Notes: generated from the sequence alone by a model not told the origin. Numbered from the stretch's first letter, positions 13,003-21,837 are shown. The stretch: 64,000 nucleotides of DNA from Burkholderia pyrrocinia (GCF_001028665.1 NZ_CP011503.1:1426001-1490000); one strand, 5' to 3'. Made by a program: numbers and translations.

Positions 13003-13040
13003 AAAAAGCCACCGGGCCCGTCGGGTCCGGTGGCTTTTTC
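13003..13040 (+). terminator. Strong terminator after the LivK-like gene
   Basis: A 12-bp stem GCCACCGGGCCC/GGGTCCGGTGGC (one G-T pair) with a 3-nt loop is flanked by five A before and five T after, so it can work in both directions. It insulates the LivK-like gene from the converging low-G+C cassette. Confidence 0.85.
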
Positions 13041-13150
13041 TTTGATGGGACACGGCCGACAGGGTATAGGGATCTTGCAGGCAGGGGCGCATCAAGGGCG
13101 CCGCATGCGTACGTCGATACCGCATCGCCGTGATCGGCGGCAGTGTGACG

Positions 13151-13561
13151 TTACTTGCCGTCGCAGCACTTGTTAGGGCAATCGGGCAGGAAGGATATTT
13201 CCACACGCCGCCCATTGTCCACGTCGCCATGCGAATAGACGCGGGCACTCTTCTTGATGGTCCCGCGTAAAAAACCGAGTTGCTCCAACAGCGCATACGC
13301 GGTTTGCAATCTTGATTGCGCAAGGGCCAGTGCTTCCGATTCACTTTCCTCGGCATGGCCGCTGATCAGTGTTGTCTCTTTGGCTAGGTGATTTGCGTAA
13401 TTGAGCTTTTGGTCGGCTGTCCATTTTGCAATGCGGACGATCTCAGCATTCGATATGTGCGAACTATCTCTCGAAAAGTAGATGTCGAAATTCTCGCTGG
13501 CGATGCATGCGAATACCGGGTTGGAGATGAGGGGGATTAGGCAAAGAATAAATTTAAGCAT
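13151..13561 (-). CDS. Secreted OmpA-like domain protein, possible immunity or accessory protein
   Basis: 136 residues from the ATG at 13561, which overlaps the end of the upstream gene by 8 bp. A signal peptide (MLKFILCLIPLISNPVFA) is followed by cysteine, but the position before the alanine is phenylalanine, so it is a poor lipobox. The body resembles an OmpA/MotB peptidoglycan-binding domain: a strand with an FSRDSS turn, the central ISGHA.E segment with LAQSRLQTAYALLEQLG helix, and the DNGRRVEIS end. A Cys-rich tail (CPNKCC) closes it. As the last gene of the effector cassette and exported to the periplasm, it is the natural candidate to protect against the metallopeptidase, but this is inference. 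G+C is well below the neighbourhood. Confidence 0.7.
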   Translation of the reverse strand: MLKFILCLIPLISNPVFACIASENFDIYFSRDSSHISNAEIVRIAKWTADQKLNYANHLAKETTLISGHAEESESEALALAQSRLQTAYALLEQLGFLRGTIKKSARVYSHGDVDNGRRVEISFLPDCPNKCCDGK

Positions 13562-14222
13562 TGTAAATGACGTATCCTGCGATACTGTCGGCATTGTTGA
13601 TTGCTTGATTCGGGTTTTCGGCTCCGAACGTCAAACACTCCTCCATGAAATATCTGTGATCCCGGGTTCCCATTGTGTCGTCAAAATGACTCACCTCATG
13701 AATCAGAGTGGAAACTATGGAATCTTTTTCCCACGAGAAGTCCCGCATTGTACAAAAATCGGGATGTATTGCGATCGTATGAGTTGCGGTATCCGGAGAA
13801 CACACTGATGCTGCGATTCCCGATTTATTTGGATTTGGAACGCATCCAATATGTTTGAATCGCGCGCTATCCCATCGCGTGAAATTGTATCCCGTGAGTG
13901 CCTTCAGTACTTGGGCGATTGCAGTCAGGCCTGTTAATAGCGTCATGCGGGTGCCTTCGTCAGTTCTGCCGAACCACTGTAAGACGCGTGCCTTATCAGC
14001 GCTGGACCAGCGCTGCAAATCATCGATTCTTTTGTCGACGAGAGAAGCGGCTTGATCGCGTTTACTCAATACCATTTCCCGGAATTCCTTGTTTGTCATG
14101 TTGTGACATATTTTTTCGGTATTGATCGTTACTTCCACCATCGAGCCAGGATTGGTATTGGTGACTGCACCTGAGTGAACGAGGAACCATTCTCCGCCGT
14201 TATTCACATCAAAATCTTTCAT
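13554..14222 (-). CDS. M35-type (aspzincin) metallopeptidase, putative T6SS effector
   Basis: 222 residues without a signal peptide. The zinc site is complete: His175-Glu176-x-x-His179, followed by GTRDHRY with Asp188 as third ligand and Tyr191. This is the deuterolysin/peptidyl-Lys metallopeptidase arrangement (M35, lysine-specific metallo-endopeptidase). The N-terminal about 85 residues are not recognised and may contact the PAAR carrier. Six cysteines suggest disulphides outside the cytoplasm. It starts 4 bp after the PAAR/TTR-like gene. A protease without its own export signal placed behind two PAAR genes is most simply a cargo effector loaded on the spike tip. Codon use and G+C differ from flanking housekeeping genes. 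Confidence 0.8.
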   Translation of the reverse strand: MKDFDVNNGGEWFLVHSGAVTNTNPGSMVEVTINTEKICHNMTNKEFREMVLSKRDQAASLVDKRIDDLQRWSSADKARVLQWFGRTDEGTRMTLLTGLTAIAQVLKALTGYNFTRWDSARFKHIGCVPNPNKSGIAASVCSPDTATHTIAIHPDFCTMRDFSWEKDSIVSTLIHEVSHFDDTMGTRDHRYFMEECLTFGAENPNQAINNADSIAGYVIYNA

Positions 14223-14226
14223 TGTT

Positions 14227-14772
14227 TCAATGTTCCATCGTATAGATTTTCAGCGTTGCCGAGGCGTCGGTGGCGATTCGATGTGTTTGCCCGGCCGTGT
14301 CCGTGGTGCCAGTGAAAATTTGCCCGGTGTCGGTAACGATTCGGTAGCGAATGTTCACGAGCGGGCGACGGGAGTCATCGAGCAAGGTGAATTGCTCGTC
14401 GTGTACGACAGCCGATCGAACAAATGACCGCTTGATTGCATCCGGTTGGCGCCCACTCAGCGTCGCAACCTCTCCCGCAGTAAAAGTCATCCGCATGCTG
14501 CGCTCAGCGTAGAAGATCGGCGGTGGGTTGCATCCGCAGACATTGATATCCCCGCTCAATGCCCACTGTTTGCCGTTCGGGCCCGTACCTGGCCAGCGCG
14601 GCCCTTGCGGTGCGATGTACCCTTCACGCTTGCAGGCCGAACAGTAGGTCTTCATATCGAGCGTGGCGATATGAACCCTCGGCGGTGGATTGGAACAGGT
14701 CACGGTGTCGAGGCCTTCGACAATCACCGCTTCCCCGGCGCGGTCGCCTTTGGCAAGAAAGTAGCGGATCAT
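14227..14772 (-). CDS. PAAR-domain protein with transthyretin-like C-terminal extension
   Basis: 181 residues. The first about 95 form a PAAR-type spike-tip domain: GDRAG near the start, repeated Gly/Pro turns, and Cys pairs (YCSAC, VCGC) with CNPPP that could bind metal. The remainder (about 125-178) contains PLVNIRYRI..DTG..FTGTTD..G.T.RI, the strand pattern of a transthyretin/prealbumin-like beta-sandwich, a domain often attached to VgrG and PAAR proteins as a cargo adaptor. It starts 10 bp after the double-PAAR gene and ends 4 bp before the metallopeptidase, so the three are translated as a unit. It probably links the peptidase to a VgrG spike encoded elsewhere. Confidence 0.75.
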   Translation of the reverse strand: MIRYFLAKGDRAGEAVIVEGLDTVTCSNPPPRVHIATLDMKTYCSACKREGYIAPQGPRWPGTGPNGKQWALSGDINVCGCNPPPIFYAERSMRMTFTAGEVATLSGRQPDAIKRSFVRSAVVHDEQFTLLDDSRRPLVNIRYRIVTDTGQIFTGTTDTAGQTHRIATDASATLKIYTMEH

Positions 14773-14782
14773 CGGCGCTACC

Positions 14783-15442
14783 TCAGCGGGGCATGGCCGA
14801 GCGGGTGATGACGCTAAATACGACGGACGACGCTATGCCTTGTCGCTCGGGACTATCGGTGATCGTGTCGCCGTTATCGAGTTCGCTGCCAACGAATGCG
14901 AGCGGTGCGAAGTCGGGTCTGTCGGCCAATCCAAGACCGCTCACAACGCGCGCGGTTGAACCGTCCGGATAGTGGATCAGGTCGCCCACCGTGGCAGCCT
15001 TGCCCAAGTGCGGCGCGACCTCCCATGTGCCGGACGGCTCGCGCAATGCACCCCCTCGCGCTGTTGTCGCGCCACATACCGCCAATCTGTAGGCGGGCGG
15101 CGCGGGCGGCGGCACATAGGTCGGATCGAACAGGCCCGCAACGCTTTGCCCATCCCGCACATGAATGCCCCATGACGTGCGCAGCGTTTCGGTAATGCGG
15201 TCACCGTTGCTCAACCGGCTGCCGACCAACGCGAACGGCTTGCCGCCGCTATGGTTGTTTCCCGCGCCGTCGATAATCGCGGCCTCGCTGCCGTCGTCAT
15301 AGGTCACTACGTCGCCCACGCAGGCGACTTCCAATCCAGCCAGGGTCAGGCCGCTGGTTGCGGTGGTGACGCGTCCACCGCGTTCCGTAAGTGCGCCAAC
15401 GGTGGCAAAAAAATGGGTCGGTGCTTCGCGTTCGTTTTTCAT
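14783..15442 (-). CDS. Protein with two PAAR-like repeats
   Basis: 219 residues holding two copies of one about 85-residue unit (about 4-88 and about 112-205). Each runs FATVG/LAVCG, GG, a GD.V.Y.DGS segment, an I..G/V..G loop, FALVGS/LAFVGS and then NGD.IT. This is the pattern of Burkholderia PAAR proteins that cap VgrG trimers in type VI secretion. A PPPAPPAY linker joins the copies. The first copy keeps more of the family residues than the second. It is the first gene of the four-gene minus-strand cassette. ATG at 15442 chosen; a TTG 18 bp upstream is possible. No vgrG is present in the window. Confidence 0.72.
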   Translation of the reverse strand: MKNEREAPTHFFATVGALTERGGRVTTATSGLTLAGLEVACVGDVVTYDDGSEAAIIDGAGNNHSGGKPFALVGSRLSNGDRITETLRTSWGIHVRDGQSVAGLFDPTYVPPPAPPAYRLAVCGATTARGGALREPSGTWEVAPHLGKAATVGDLIHYPDGSTARVVSGLGLADRPDFAPLAFVGSELDNGDTITDSPERQGIASSVVFSVITRSAMPR

Positions 15443-15614
15443 CCGGCGTCCCTGTCTCAATAGATGGAATGACTGCCTTGAGACGCTATTCCAGATAAGA
15501 AACGTCGATCAATCGGACGAATATGATTTAGAGCTGGTAACTTCTATTACTTGTTCCGTTCTGCCTTTTGCATTGACCGCGCGTGCGCGAATGCGCTGGC
15601 TCAATCGCGGATAT

Positions 15615-17123
15615 TCAGTCCCCGCGCACGCGCAGCAGGAATTTCTGCAGCTTGCCGGTCGGCGTGCGCGGCAGCGCCTGCACGAACGTGAATTCGCGCG
15701 GGACCTTGTACGCCGCGAGCCGCTCGCCGCAGAACGTGCGCAGCGCATCCGCATCGGGCGCCGCGTTCGCCCGCAGCACGACGTGTGCGACGACCGTCTC
15801 GCCCCAGTCCGGATGCGCGGCGCCGACCACGGCCGCCTCGGCGATGTCCGGGTGCGCGCCGAGCACGTCCTCTACCTCCTTCGAATAGACGTTCTCGCCG
15901 CCGGTGACGATCATGTCCTTCAGCCGGTCGACGATGAACAGATAGCCATCCTGATCGATCCGCGCGAGGTCGCCGGTGCGATACCAGCCGCCCGGCGCGA
16001 ACGCGGCGCGCGTCGCGGCCGCGTCGTCGAGATAGCCGAGCATCATGCTGTCGGTCTTCAGCCAGATCTCGCCGGTCTCGCCCGGCTGCGCGTCGACGCC
16101 GTCCATCCGCACGACCCGCAGGTCGACACCCGGGCCGCCGTGGCGGCCGATCGAGCCGGCCTTCGCGATCTGCTCGTCCGGATACAGCGTCGTACCGGCC
16201 GGTCCGGTTTCGGTCATCCCGTACACCTGGAAAAATGCGCGGCTGCGATACGCGTGCGCAAGCCGTTCGGCCTGCGCGGCGCCGATCGGGCCGCCGCCGT
16301 ACAGCCACGCGCGCACGCTCGACAGGTCGAACGCCGCGAAGCCGTCGACCGTGTCGAGCGGCAGCGTATACGACACCGGCGCGCCGAAATACAGCGTCAC
16401 GCGCTCGCGCTCGACGGTCTGCAGGAAGCGCTGTGGGTGGTATTCGCGCAGCAGCACGACGGTGCCGCCCGCGACCAGCGTGCCGCCGAACCAGTTGTTC
16501 AGCGGCGACGAATGCCAGATCGGCATCGCCATCAGCGTGCGCTCGTTGCGGCCGATGCCGATCGCGAGCGCCGCCTGCATCGCGGCGAGCGTCACGGTGC
16601 GATGACTGTGCACGCAGCCCTTCGGGCGGCCGGTCGTGCCGGACGTGTAGAGGATCTGCGCGATGTCGCCGTCGGCCGGCTCGATGCCGGCGAGGCCATC
16701 CCTCGTCGCGCACATCGTGTCGAAGTTCGGCACACCGTCGAGTTCGCCTTCGGTCACGAGCCGCCGCGCCGGATGCACGATGCGTTCGACCACCGGTGCG
16801 AGGGCCACGTCGAACAGCAATACGGTGCTGCCGCTGTGTTCGAGCACGTAGTCGACTTCCGGCGCCTGCAGCTTGTGGTTGATCGGCACGAACGCCGCGC
16901 CGAGGCGCCATGCGCCGAACATCAGGTCGACGAAGGCCGGCGTGTTGAAGCACATCGCGGCGACGCGGTCGCCGGCCGCGACGCCGAGCGCGCTCAGCAC
17001 GGCCGCCGCGCGGTGCGAACGCTCGCGCGCGGCCGCATACGTGATCGTCGCGGATTCGCTGACGAGGAACGGCTTGTCGGGCGTCGCACGGGCGGCGCGG
17101 TCGAGGGCGGCGACGAGGTTCAT
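15615..17123 (-). CDS. AMP-dependent acyl-CoA ligase
   Basis: 502-residue ANL ligase. P-loop LYTSGTTGRPKG, YGMTE motif, the TGDLARID..GY and VDRLKDMIVTGGENVY region, and the C-terminal lysine of TPTGKLQKF are intact. It follows the AidB-like dehydrogenase by 49 bp on the same strand, so the pair would activate an acyl substrate and then oxidise it. A TetR regulator is divergent from the dehydrogenase. Its stop lies just before the low-G+C cassette, which was apparently inserted downstream of it. Substrate unknown; a branched or aromatic acid is as likely as a fatty acid. Confidence 0.88.
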   Translation of the reverse strand: MNLVAALDRAARATPDKPFLVSESATITYAAARERSHRAAAVLSALGVAAGDRVAAMCFNTPAFVDLMFGAWRLGAAFVPINHKLQAPEVDYVLEHSGSTVLLFDVALAPVVERIVHPARRLVTEGELDGVPNFDTMCATRDGLAGIEPADGDIAQILYTSGTTGRPKGCVHSHRTVTLAAMQAALAIGIGRNERTLMAMPIWHSSPLNNWFGGTLVAGGTVVLLREYHPQRFLQTVERERVTLYFGAPVSYTLPLDTVDGFAAFDLSSVRAWLYGGGPIGAAQAERLAHAYRSRAFFQVYGMTETGPAGTTLYPDEQIAKAGSIGRHGGPGVDLRVVRMDGVDAQPGETGEIWLKTDSMMLGYLDDAAATRAAFAPGGWYRTGDLARIDQDGYLFIVDRLKDMIVTGGENVYSKEVEDVLGAHPDIAEAAVVGAAHPDWGETVVAHVVLRANAAPDADALRTFCGERLAAYKVPREFTFVQALPRTPTGKLQKFLLRVRGD

Positions 17124-17172
17124 CGAGGCTCCGGGCGGACGAACGAACGCGAATCAGGTGAACGGGCCGGCG

Positions 17173-18825
17173 TCAGGCCGGGTACGCGCGCTGCAGCAGC
17201 GCGGCGACGTCGAGCGCATGCGGATCGAAGCCGCCCGCGATACGGCCCCAGTCGGGCGCGGCGAGCCGCGTCGCGACGAACGCGTCGGCGACGGCCGCCG
17301 GCGCATCGCGGCGCAGCAGGCACGCCTGCGCGACGAGCGCGAGCCGCTGCGCGAACACGCGGCCCGATGCTTCGAGCGTGTCGGCCGGAGCGGCGAGCAT
17401 CGCGCGCAGCGCGTCGAGCGCCGCGCGGATGCGCGGTTCGCCCGCGCCGAGGTCGGCCAGTTCGTCGAACAGCGCGGCGGCCGCGTCGGGCTCGCGCGAC
17501 ACCGCGCGCAGCACGTCGAGACACATCACGTTGCCGGAGCCTTCCCAGATCGAGTTGACGGGCGCCTCGCGGAACAGGCGCGCGATCGGGCCGTCGTCGA
17601 CGTAGCCGTTGCCGCCGAACACTTCCATCACCTCGCCGGTCAGCTCGACCGCGCGCTTGCAGACCCAGAATTTCGCGGCGGGCGTGACGATCCGCTTCCA
17701 TGCGCGTTCGCGCGGCGAGTCGTCGCGCTCGAACGCGTCGGCGAGCCGCATCGCGAGCGACAGCGCCGCCTCGCTTTCGAGCGCGAGATCGGCGAGCACG
17801 GTGCGCATCAGCGGCTGCTCGGCGAGCGCCCGGCCGAACGCGTGACGCTGGCGCGTGTACGCGATCGCCTGCACGACGCCCTGGCGCAGCATCGCCGCGC
17901 TGCCGAGCACGCAGTTCAGCCGCGTGGTGGTGGCCATCTCGATGATGGTCGGAATGCCGCGGCCTTCGTCGCCGAGCATGATCCCCCACGCATCGTTGAG
18001 CTCGATTTCGCTGCTCGAGTTGCTGCGGTTGCCGACCTTGTTCTTCAGCCGCTGGATCTCGACCGCGTTCTTCGTGCCGTCCGGCCGCCAGCGCGGCACG
18101 TAGAAGCACGACGGGCCGCCGGCTTCGGTGCGCGCGACGACGAGGTGCGCGTCGCACATCGGCGCGGAGAAGAACCACTTGTGGCCGCGCAGCAGGTATT
18201 CGCCGCCGCGGCCGCCCGCGCCGACGGCGGTCGCGAGCGTCGTGTTCGCGCGCACGTCGGAGCCGCCCTGTTTCTCGGTCATCCCCATGCCGAACCAGAT
18301 CGAGCGCTTGTCGGCGACCGGCACGTCGCGCGGATCGTAGTCGTCGCTGTAGAGCTTGTCGCGCAGCAGGTTCCACAGCGCGGGCTCCTTCTGCAACACG
18401 GGAATCGCGGCCTGCGTCATCGTCGCCGGGCACAGCGTGCCGGCCTCGATCTGGCCGTGCAGGTAGAAGCCGGCCGCGGTCGCGGCCCAGCGGCCGCGGC
18501 GTGTGTCGCGGAACGCGAGCGACACGAAGCCTTCGTGACGGTACTGGCCGAGCAGCGTGTGCCACGCCGGGTGGAAGTCGACGCGGTCGATGCGCCGGCC
18601 GCGCCGGTCGAACGTGTTCAGTTCGGGCGTGTGCTGGTTCGCTTCGTCGGCGAGTTGCGCGGTGTCGGCGCTGCCGAGCCGCGCGCCGTACGCGTCGAGC
18701 TGCGGCACGGCCCAGTCGGCGCCCGCTCGGGCGAGCGCGTCGCGCAGCGCGATATCCGTCGCGAAGAGGTTATAGTCGACCAGTTCGTCGAACTGGTTCG
18801 TGACGGCGTGAGTCGATTCGGTCAT
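17173..18825 (-). CDS. AidB-like acyl-CoA dehydrogenase
   Basis: 550 residues, longer than ordinary acyl-CoA dehydrogenases and matching the AidB group (N-terminal extension NQFDELVDYNLF, then HPAWH). The FAD/substrate core shows GMTEKQGGSD, the W(F)FS strand, the GIPTIIEM segment, RQRHAFGRA.AEQPL and EVFGGNGYV. E. coli AidB belongs to the alkylation response, but close relatives have isovaleryl-CoA dehydrogenase activity. With an acyl-CoA ligase right behind it, a catabolic role is more likely here. The ATG at 18825 has GGAGA 8 nt upstream; an ATG at 18846 is in frame but poorly placed. Promoter shared with the divergent TetR gene. Confidence 0.88.
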   Translation of the reverse strand: MTESTHAVTNQFDELVDYNLFATDIALRDALARAGADWAVPQLDAYGARLGSADTAQLADEANQHTPELNTFDRRGRRIDRVDFHPAWHTLLGQYRHEGFVSLAFRDTRRGRWAATAAGFYLHGQIEAGTLCPATMTQAAIPVLQKEPALWNLLRDKLYSDDYDPRDVPVADKRSIWFGMGMTEKQGGSDVRANTTLATAVGAGGRGGEYLLRGHKWFFSAPMCDAHLVVARTEAGGPSCFYVPRWRPDGTKNAVEIQRLKNKVGNRSNSSSEIELNDAWGIMLGDEGRGIPTIIEMATTTRLNCVLGSAAMLRQGVVQAIAYTRQRHAFGRALAEQPLMRTVLADLALESEAALSLAMRLADAFERDDSPRERAWKRIVTPAAKFWVCKRAVELTGEVMEVFGGNGYVDDGPIARLFREAPVNSIWEGSGNVMCLDVLRAVSREPDAAAALFDELADLGAGEPRIRAALDALRAMLAAPADTLEASGRVFAQRLALVAQACLLRRDAPAAVADAFVATRLAAPDWGRIAGGFDPHALDVAALLQRAYPA

Positions 18826-18945
18826 CGAGATTGTCTCCGGTCTCATGCTTCGCGGGCGGCCGGCGTCATGCAACACGGGTGGCGCTTCGGCGCAGGTTCC
18901 GGCTCCCGGTAAACGCATTCCCTGCTGAATTCCAGAGTAGCAAAT

Positions 18946-19614
18946 ATGCCGCCGCGACATGTTCAGGTTCCGGCGCCGCCCGGCCCGCCGGCGGCGCAAC
19001 CCGTGCCCGCGTTGCGCCGCCGGCCGCGCCAGTCGCGCGCGCAGGCGAGCTCCGACGCGCTGCAGCAGGCGTTCGTTCAGCTTTTGCTCGAACGCGGCTA
19101 CGCGAAGGCGACGATCCGCGAGATCGCGGCCGTCGCGGGCGTGAGCGTCGGCACCTTCTACGAGTATTTCGGCGACAAGCAGAGCCTCGCGGCGCTCTGC
19201 ATCCACCGCTATGTACTGGCGATGGCCGACCGGCTGCGCGACGCGGCAGAGCGGCTGCGCGGCGCGCCGCGGGCCGAACTCGCCGTGGCGCTCGTCGACC
19301 TGCAGGTCGACGCGATCGGCGCCGACGCGGCGCTGTGGGGCGCGCTTTTCGCACTGGAGCGGCAGGTGTCGCCGCTCGCCGCATACCGCCGGCATTACGA
19401 CGCGTATGTCGCGCTGTGGCGCGATGCACTCGCGCACGCGGCCGATCCGCCGCCGGCCGCGCGGCTCGACGGGCTCGCGCGGATGGCGCACACGGTCTGC
19501 TACGGCGGCCTCTCGCAGGCATTGCTGACGCTCGGGCCCGCGCTCGACTTCGCCGCGTTGCGCGGCGAACTGCGGGCCGTGCTGCTCGCGTATCTGGCGG
19601 CGGCGGGCGCGTAG
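18946..19614 (+). CDS. TetR-family regulator
   Basis: 222 residues. After a Pro/Arg-rich leader the TetR helix-turn-helix is clear at about residues 45-80 (KATIREIAAVAGVSVGTFYEYFGDK). The ligand-binding half is diverged, as usual. It is transcribed away from the AidB-like/ligase operon with 120 bp between the two starts, the normal arrangement for a local repressor that releases on binding an acyl-CoA or its acid. I see no convincing palindrome in the gap. Confidence 0.85.
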   Translation: MPPRHVQVPAPPGPPAAQPVPALRRRPRQSRAQASSDALQQAFVQLLLERGYAKATIREIAAVAGVSVGTFYEYFGDKQSLAALCIHRYVLAMADRLRDAAERLRGAPRAELAVALVDLQVDAIGADAALWGALFALERQVSPLAAYRRHYDAYVALWRDALAHAADPPPAARLDGLARMAHTVCYGGLSQALLTLGPALDFAALRGELRAVLLAYLAAAGA

Positions 19615-19824
19615 CATCCCCTACGGGTAATGCCTGATTCGCATATCGGGCCAGCAGGCCAGCCTTGCCGCTGCTTGCTTCATACCCTGAGCCATGAGAA
19701 AAATGCATGGCCGCCATGACGAACTTTCGATTGTCCGCCGATATTGGCTGGGGCTAAATCATGCGGCAGATGCAGGCCGCGCGCGTCGCGCGGGCCAGCC
19801 CGAAGGACATCAGAAGGAGGAGTC

Positions 19825-20979
19825 ATGCGAAGCGCCACCGCGCCCCGTTCGAAACTGCCCGACGTCGGCACGACGATCTTCACGGTGATCGGCCAGCTGG
19901 CCGCGCAACACGATGCGTTGAACCTGTCGCAGGGCGCGCCGAATTTCGCGCCCGATCCGGCGCTCGTCGAAGGCGTCGCGCGCGCGATGCGCGACGGGCA
20001 CAACCAGTACTCGCCGATGGCCGGCGTGATGGCGCTGCGCGAGCGGCTCGCCGAGAAGACCGAGGCGCTGTACGGCGCGCGCTACGACCCGGCGACCGAG
20101 ATCACGGTGATCGCGAGCGCGAGCGAAGGGCTGTACGCGGCGATCAGCGCGCTCGTGCATCCGGGCGACGAGGTGATCTATTTCGAGCCGTCGTTCGACA
20201 GCTATGCGCCGATCGTGCGGTTGCAGGGCGCGACGCCGGTCGCGATCAAGCTGTCGCCCGAGCATTTCCGCGTGGACTGGGACGAGGTGGCTGCGGCGAT
20301 CACGCCGCGCACGCGGATGATCATCGTGAACACGCCGCACAACCCGACCGCGACCGTGTTCTCCGCCGACGATCTCGAGCGGCTCGCGCAGCTCACGCGC
20401 GACACCGGCATCGTGATCCTGTCCGACGAGGTCTACGAGCACGTCGTGTTCGACGGCGCGCAGCACCAGAGCGTGGCGCGCCACCGCGAGCTGGCCGAGC
20501 GCAGCGTGATCGTGTCGTCGTTCGGCAAGTCGTTCCACGTGACCGGCTGGCGGGTCGGTCATTGCCTGGCGCCGGCCGAGCTGATGGACGAGATCCGCAA
20601 GGTGCACCAGTTCATGGTGTTCGCGGCCGACACGCCGATGCAGGTCGCGTTCGCGGAGATCCTCGCGCGGCCGGAGAGCTATCTCGGCCTGTCGGCGTTC
20701 TACCAGGCCAAGCGCGACCTGCTCGCGCGCGAGCTGGCCGATTCGCGTTTCGAGCTGTTGCCGAGCGAAGGGTCGTTCTTCATGCTCGCGCGCTTCCGGC
20801 ACTTCTCGGACGAAAGCGACAGCGATTTCGTGCTGCGCCTGATCCGCGACGCGCGCGTCGCGACGATTCCGCTGTCGGCGTTCTATACCGACGGCACCGA
20901 CGCCGGCGTGATCCGGCTCAGTTTTTCGAAGGACGACGCGACGCTGGTCGAAGGCGCGCGGCGGCTGCGTTCGCTGTAA
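19825..20979 (+). CDS. PLP-dependent aminotransferase (methionine aminotransferase, YbdL-like)
   Basis: 384-residue fold-type I aminotransferase. NLSQGAPNF at the N-terminus, the N.PHNPTA(T)VF loop, DEVYEH and the PLP lysine in SSFGKSFHVTGWRVG are those of the YbdL/kynurenine transaminase group, which uses methionine and aromatic amino acids. AAGGAGG lies 5 nt before the ATG at 19825. It heads a plus-strand group with a binding protein (54 bp later) and an FAD oxidase. A role in recycling 4-methylthio-2-oxobutanoate or in amino-acid catabolism is inferred. Confidence 0.88.
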   Translation: MRSATAPRSKLPDVGTTIFTVIGQLAAQHDALNLSQGAPNFAPDPALVEGVARAMRDGHNQYSPMAGVMALRERLAEKTEALYGARYDPATEITVIASASEGLYAAISALVHPGDEVIYFEPSFDSYAPIVRLQGATPVAIKLSPEHFRVDWDEVAAAITPRTRMIIVNTPHNPTATVFSADDLERLAQLTRDTGIVILSDEVYEHVVFDGAQHQSVARHRELAERSVIVSSFGKSFHVTGWRVGHCLAPAELMDEIRKVHQFMVFAADTPMQVAFAEILARPESYLGLSAFYQAKRDLLARELADSRFELLPSEGSFFMLARFRHFSDESDSDFVLRLIRDARVATIPLSAFYTDGTDAGVIRLSFSKDDATLVEGARRLRSL

Positions 20980-21033
20980 CCGTACGGAAACCGGCGACGA
21001 GGACGTCGCATCGACCAGACCCAGGAGATCACG

Positions 21034-21822
21034 ATGAAGCACACGGCAACCCTGAAACTCGCATTCGCACTCGCGTGCGCAATCGGCTCCGGCACGGCGC
21101 TCGCCGACGCGCAGACGCTGCGCTTCGGCCTCGAGGCGCAATACCCGCCGTTCGAGTCGAAAGCGCCGAACGGCGACCTGCAGGGCTTCGACATCGACGT
21201 CGGCAATGCCGTCTGCCAGACGGCGAAGCTGTCGTGCAAATGGGTCGAGACGTCGTTCGACGGCCTGATTCCCGCGCTGAAGGGCCGCAAGTTCGACGCG
21301 ATCAACTCGGCGATGAACGCGACCGAGCAGCGGCGCCAGGCGATCGACTTCACGACGATCATCTATCGCGTGCCGACCCAGCTGATCGCGCGCAGCGGCA
21401 GCGGCCTGCTGCCGACGCCCGAATCGCTGAAGGGCAAGCGCGTCGGCGTACTGCAGGCGTCGATCCAGGAAACCTTCGCGAAGGCGCACTGGGAACCGGC
21501 CGGCGTTGCGGTCGTCGCGTACCAGGACCAGAACCAGGCGTATGCGGACCTCGTGGCGGGCCGCCTCGACGCGACGCTCGTGCTCGCACCGTCCGGCCAG
21601 CGCGGCTTCCTGTCGCGCCCGGACGGCAAGGGCTTCTCGTTCGTCGGCCAGCCGGTGCACGACGACCGGATCCTCGGCAGCGGCATCGCATTCGGCCTGC
21701 GCAAGGGCGACGACGCGCTGAAGGCGAAGCTCGACGCGGCGATCGACAAGCTGAAGGCGGACGGCACGGTGAAGACGCTCGGCCTGAAGTATTTCGGCGA
21801 TATCGACATCTCGACGAAGTAA
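21034..21822 (+). CDS. Polar amino acid ABC transporter binding protein
   Basis: 262 residues with signal peptide ending at ALA before DAQTLRFGLEAQYPPFESK. It is a single solute-binding domain of the Lys/Arg/Orn (HisJ/ArgT) type with FDIDVG and the W..TSFDGLIPAL segment that contacts the amino-acid head group. CAGGAGA lies 5-6 nt before the ATG. It is enclosed between the aminotransferase and the FAD oxidase with no permease gene, so it either feeds a transporter encoded elsewhere or has a sensing role. Ligand is probably a substrate of the neighbouring enzymes. Confidence 0.85.
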   Translation: MKHTATLKLAFALACAIGSGTALADAQTLRFGLEAQYPPFESKAPNGDLQGFDIDVGNAVCQTAKLSCKWVETSFDGLIPALKGRKFDAINSAMNATEQRRQAIDFTTIIYRVPTQLIARSGSGLLPTPESLKGKRVGVLQASIQETFAKAHWEPAGVAVVAYQDQNQAYADLVAGRLDATLVLAPSGQRGFLSRPDGKGFSFVGQPVHDDRILGSGIAFGLRKGDDALKAKLDAAIDKLKADGTVKTLGLKYFGDIDISTK

Positions 21823-21837
21823 GCGGGGCCGCGCGCG

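Noticed and set aside
15509..15754. A minus-strand frame whose last 35 codons look protein-like
   Set aside because: Most of it overlaps the acyl-CoA ligase in another frame and the tail matches no family I can name.
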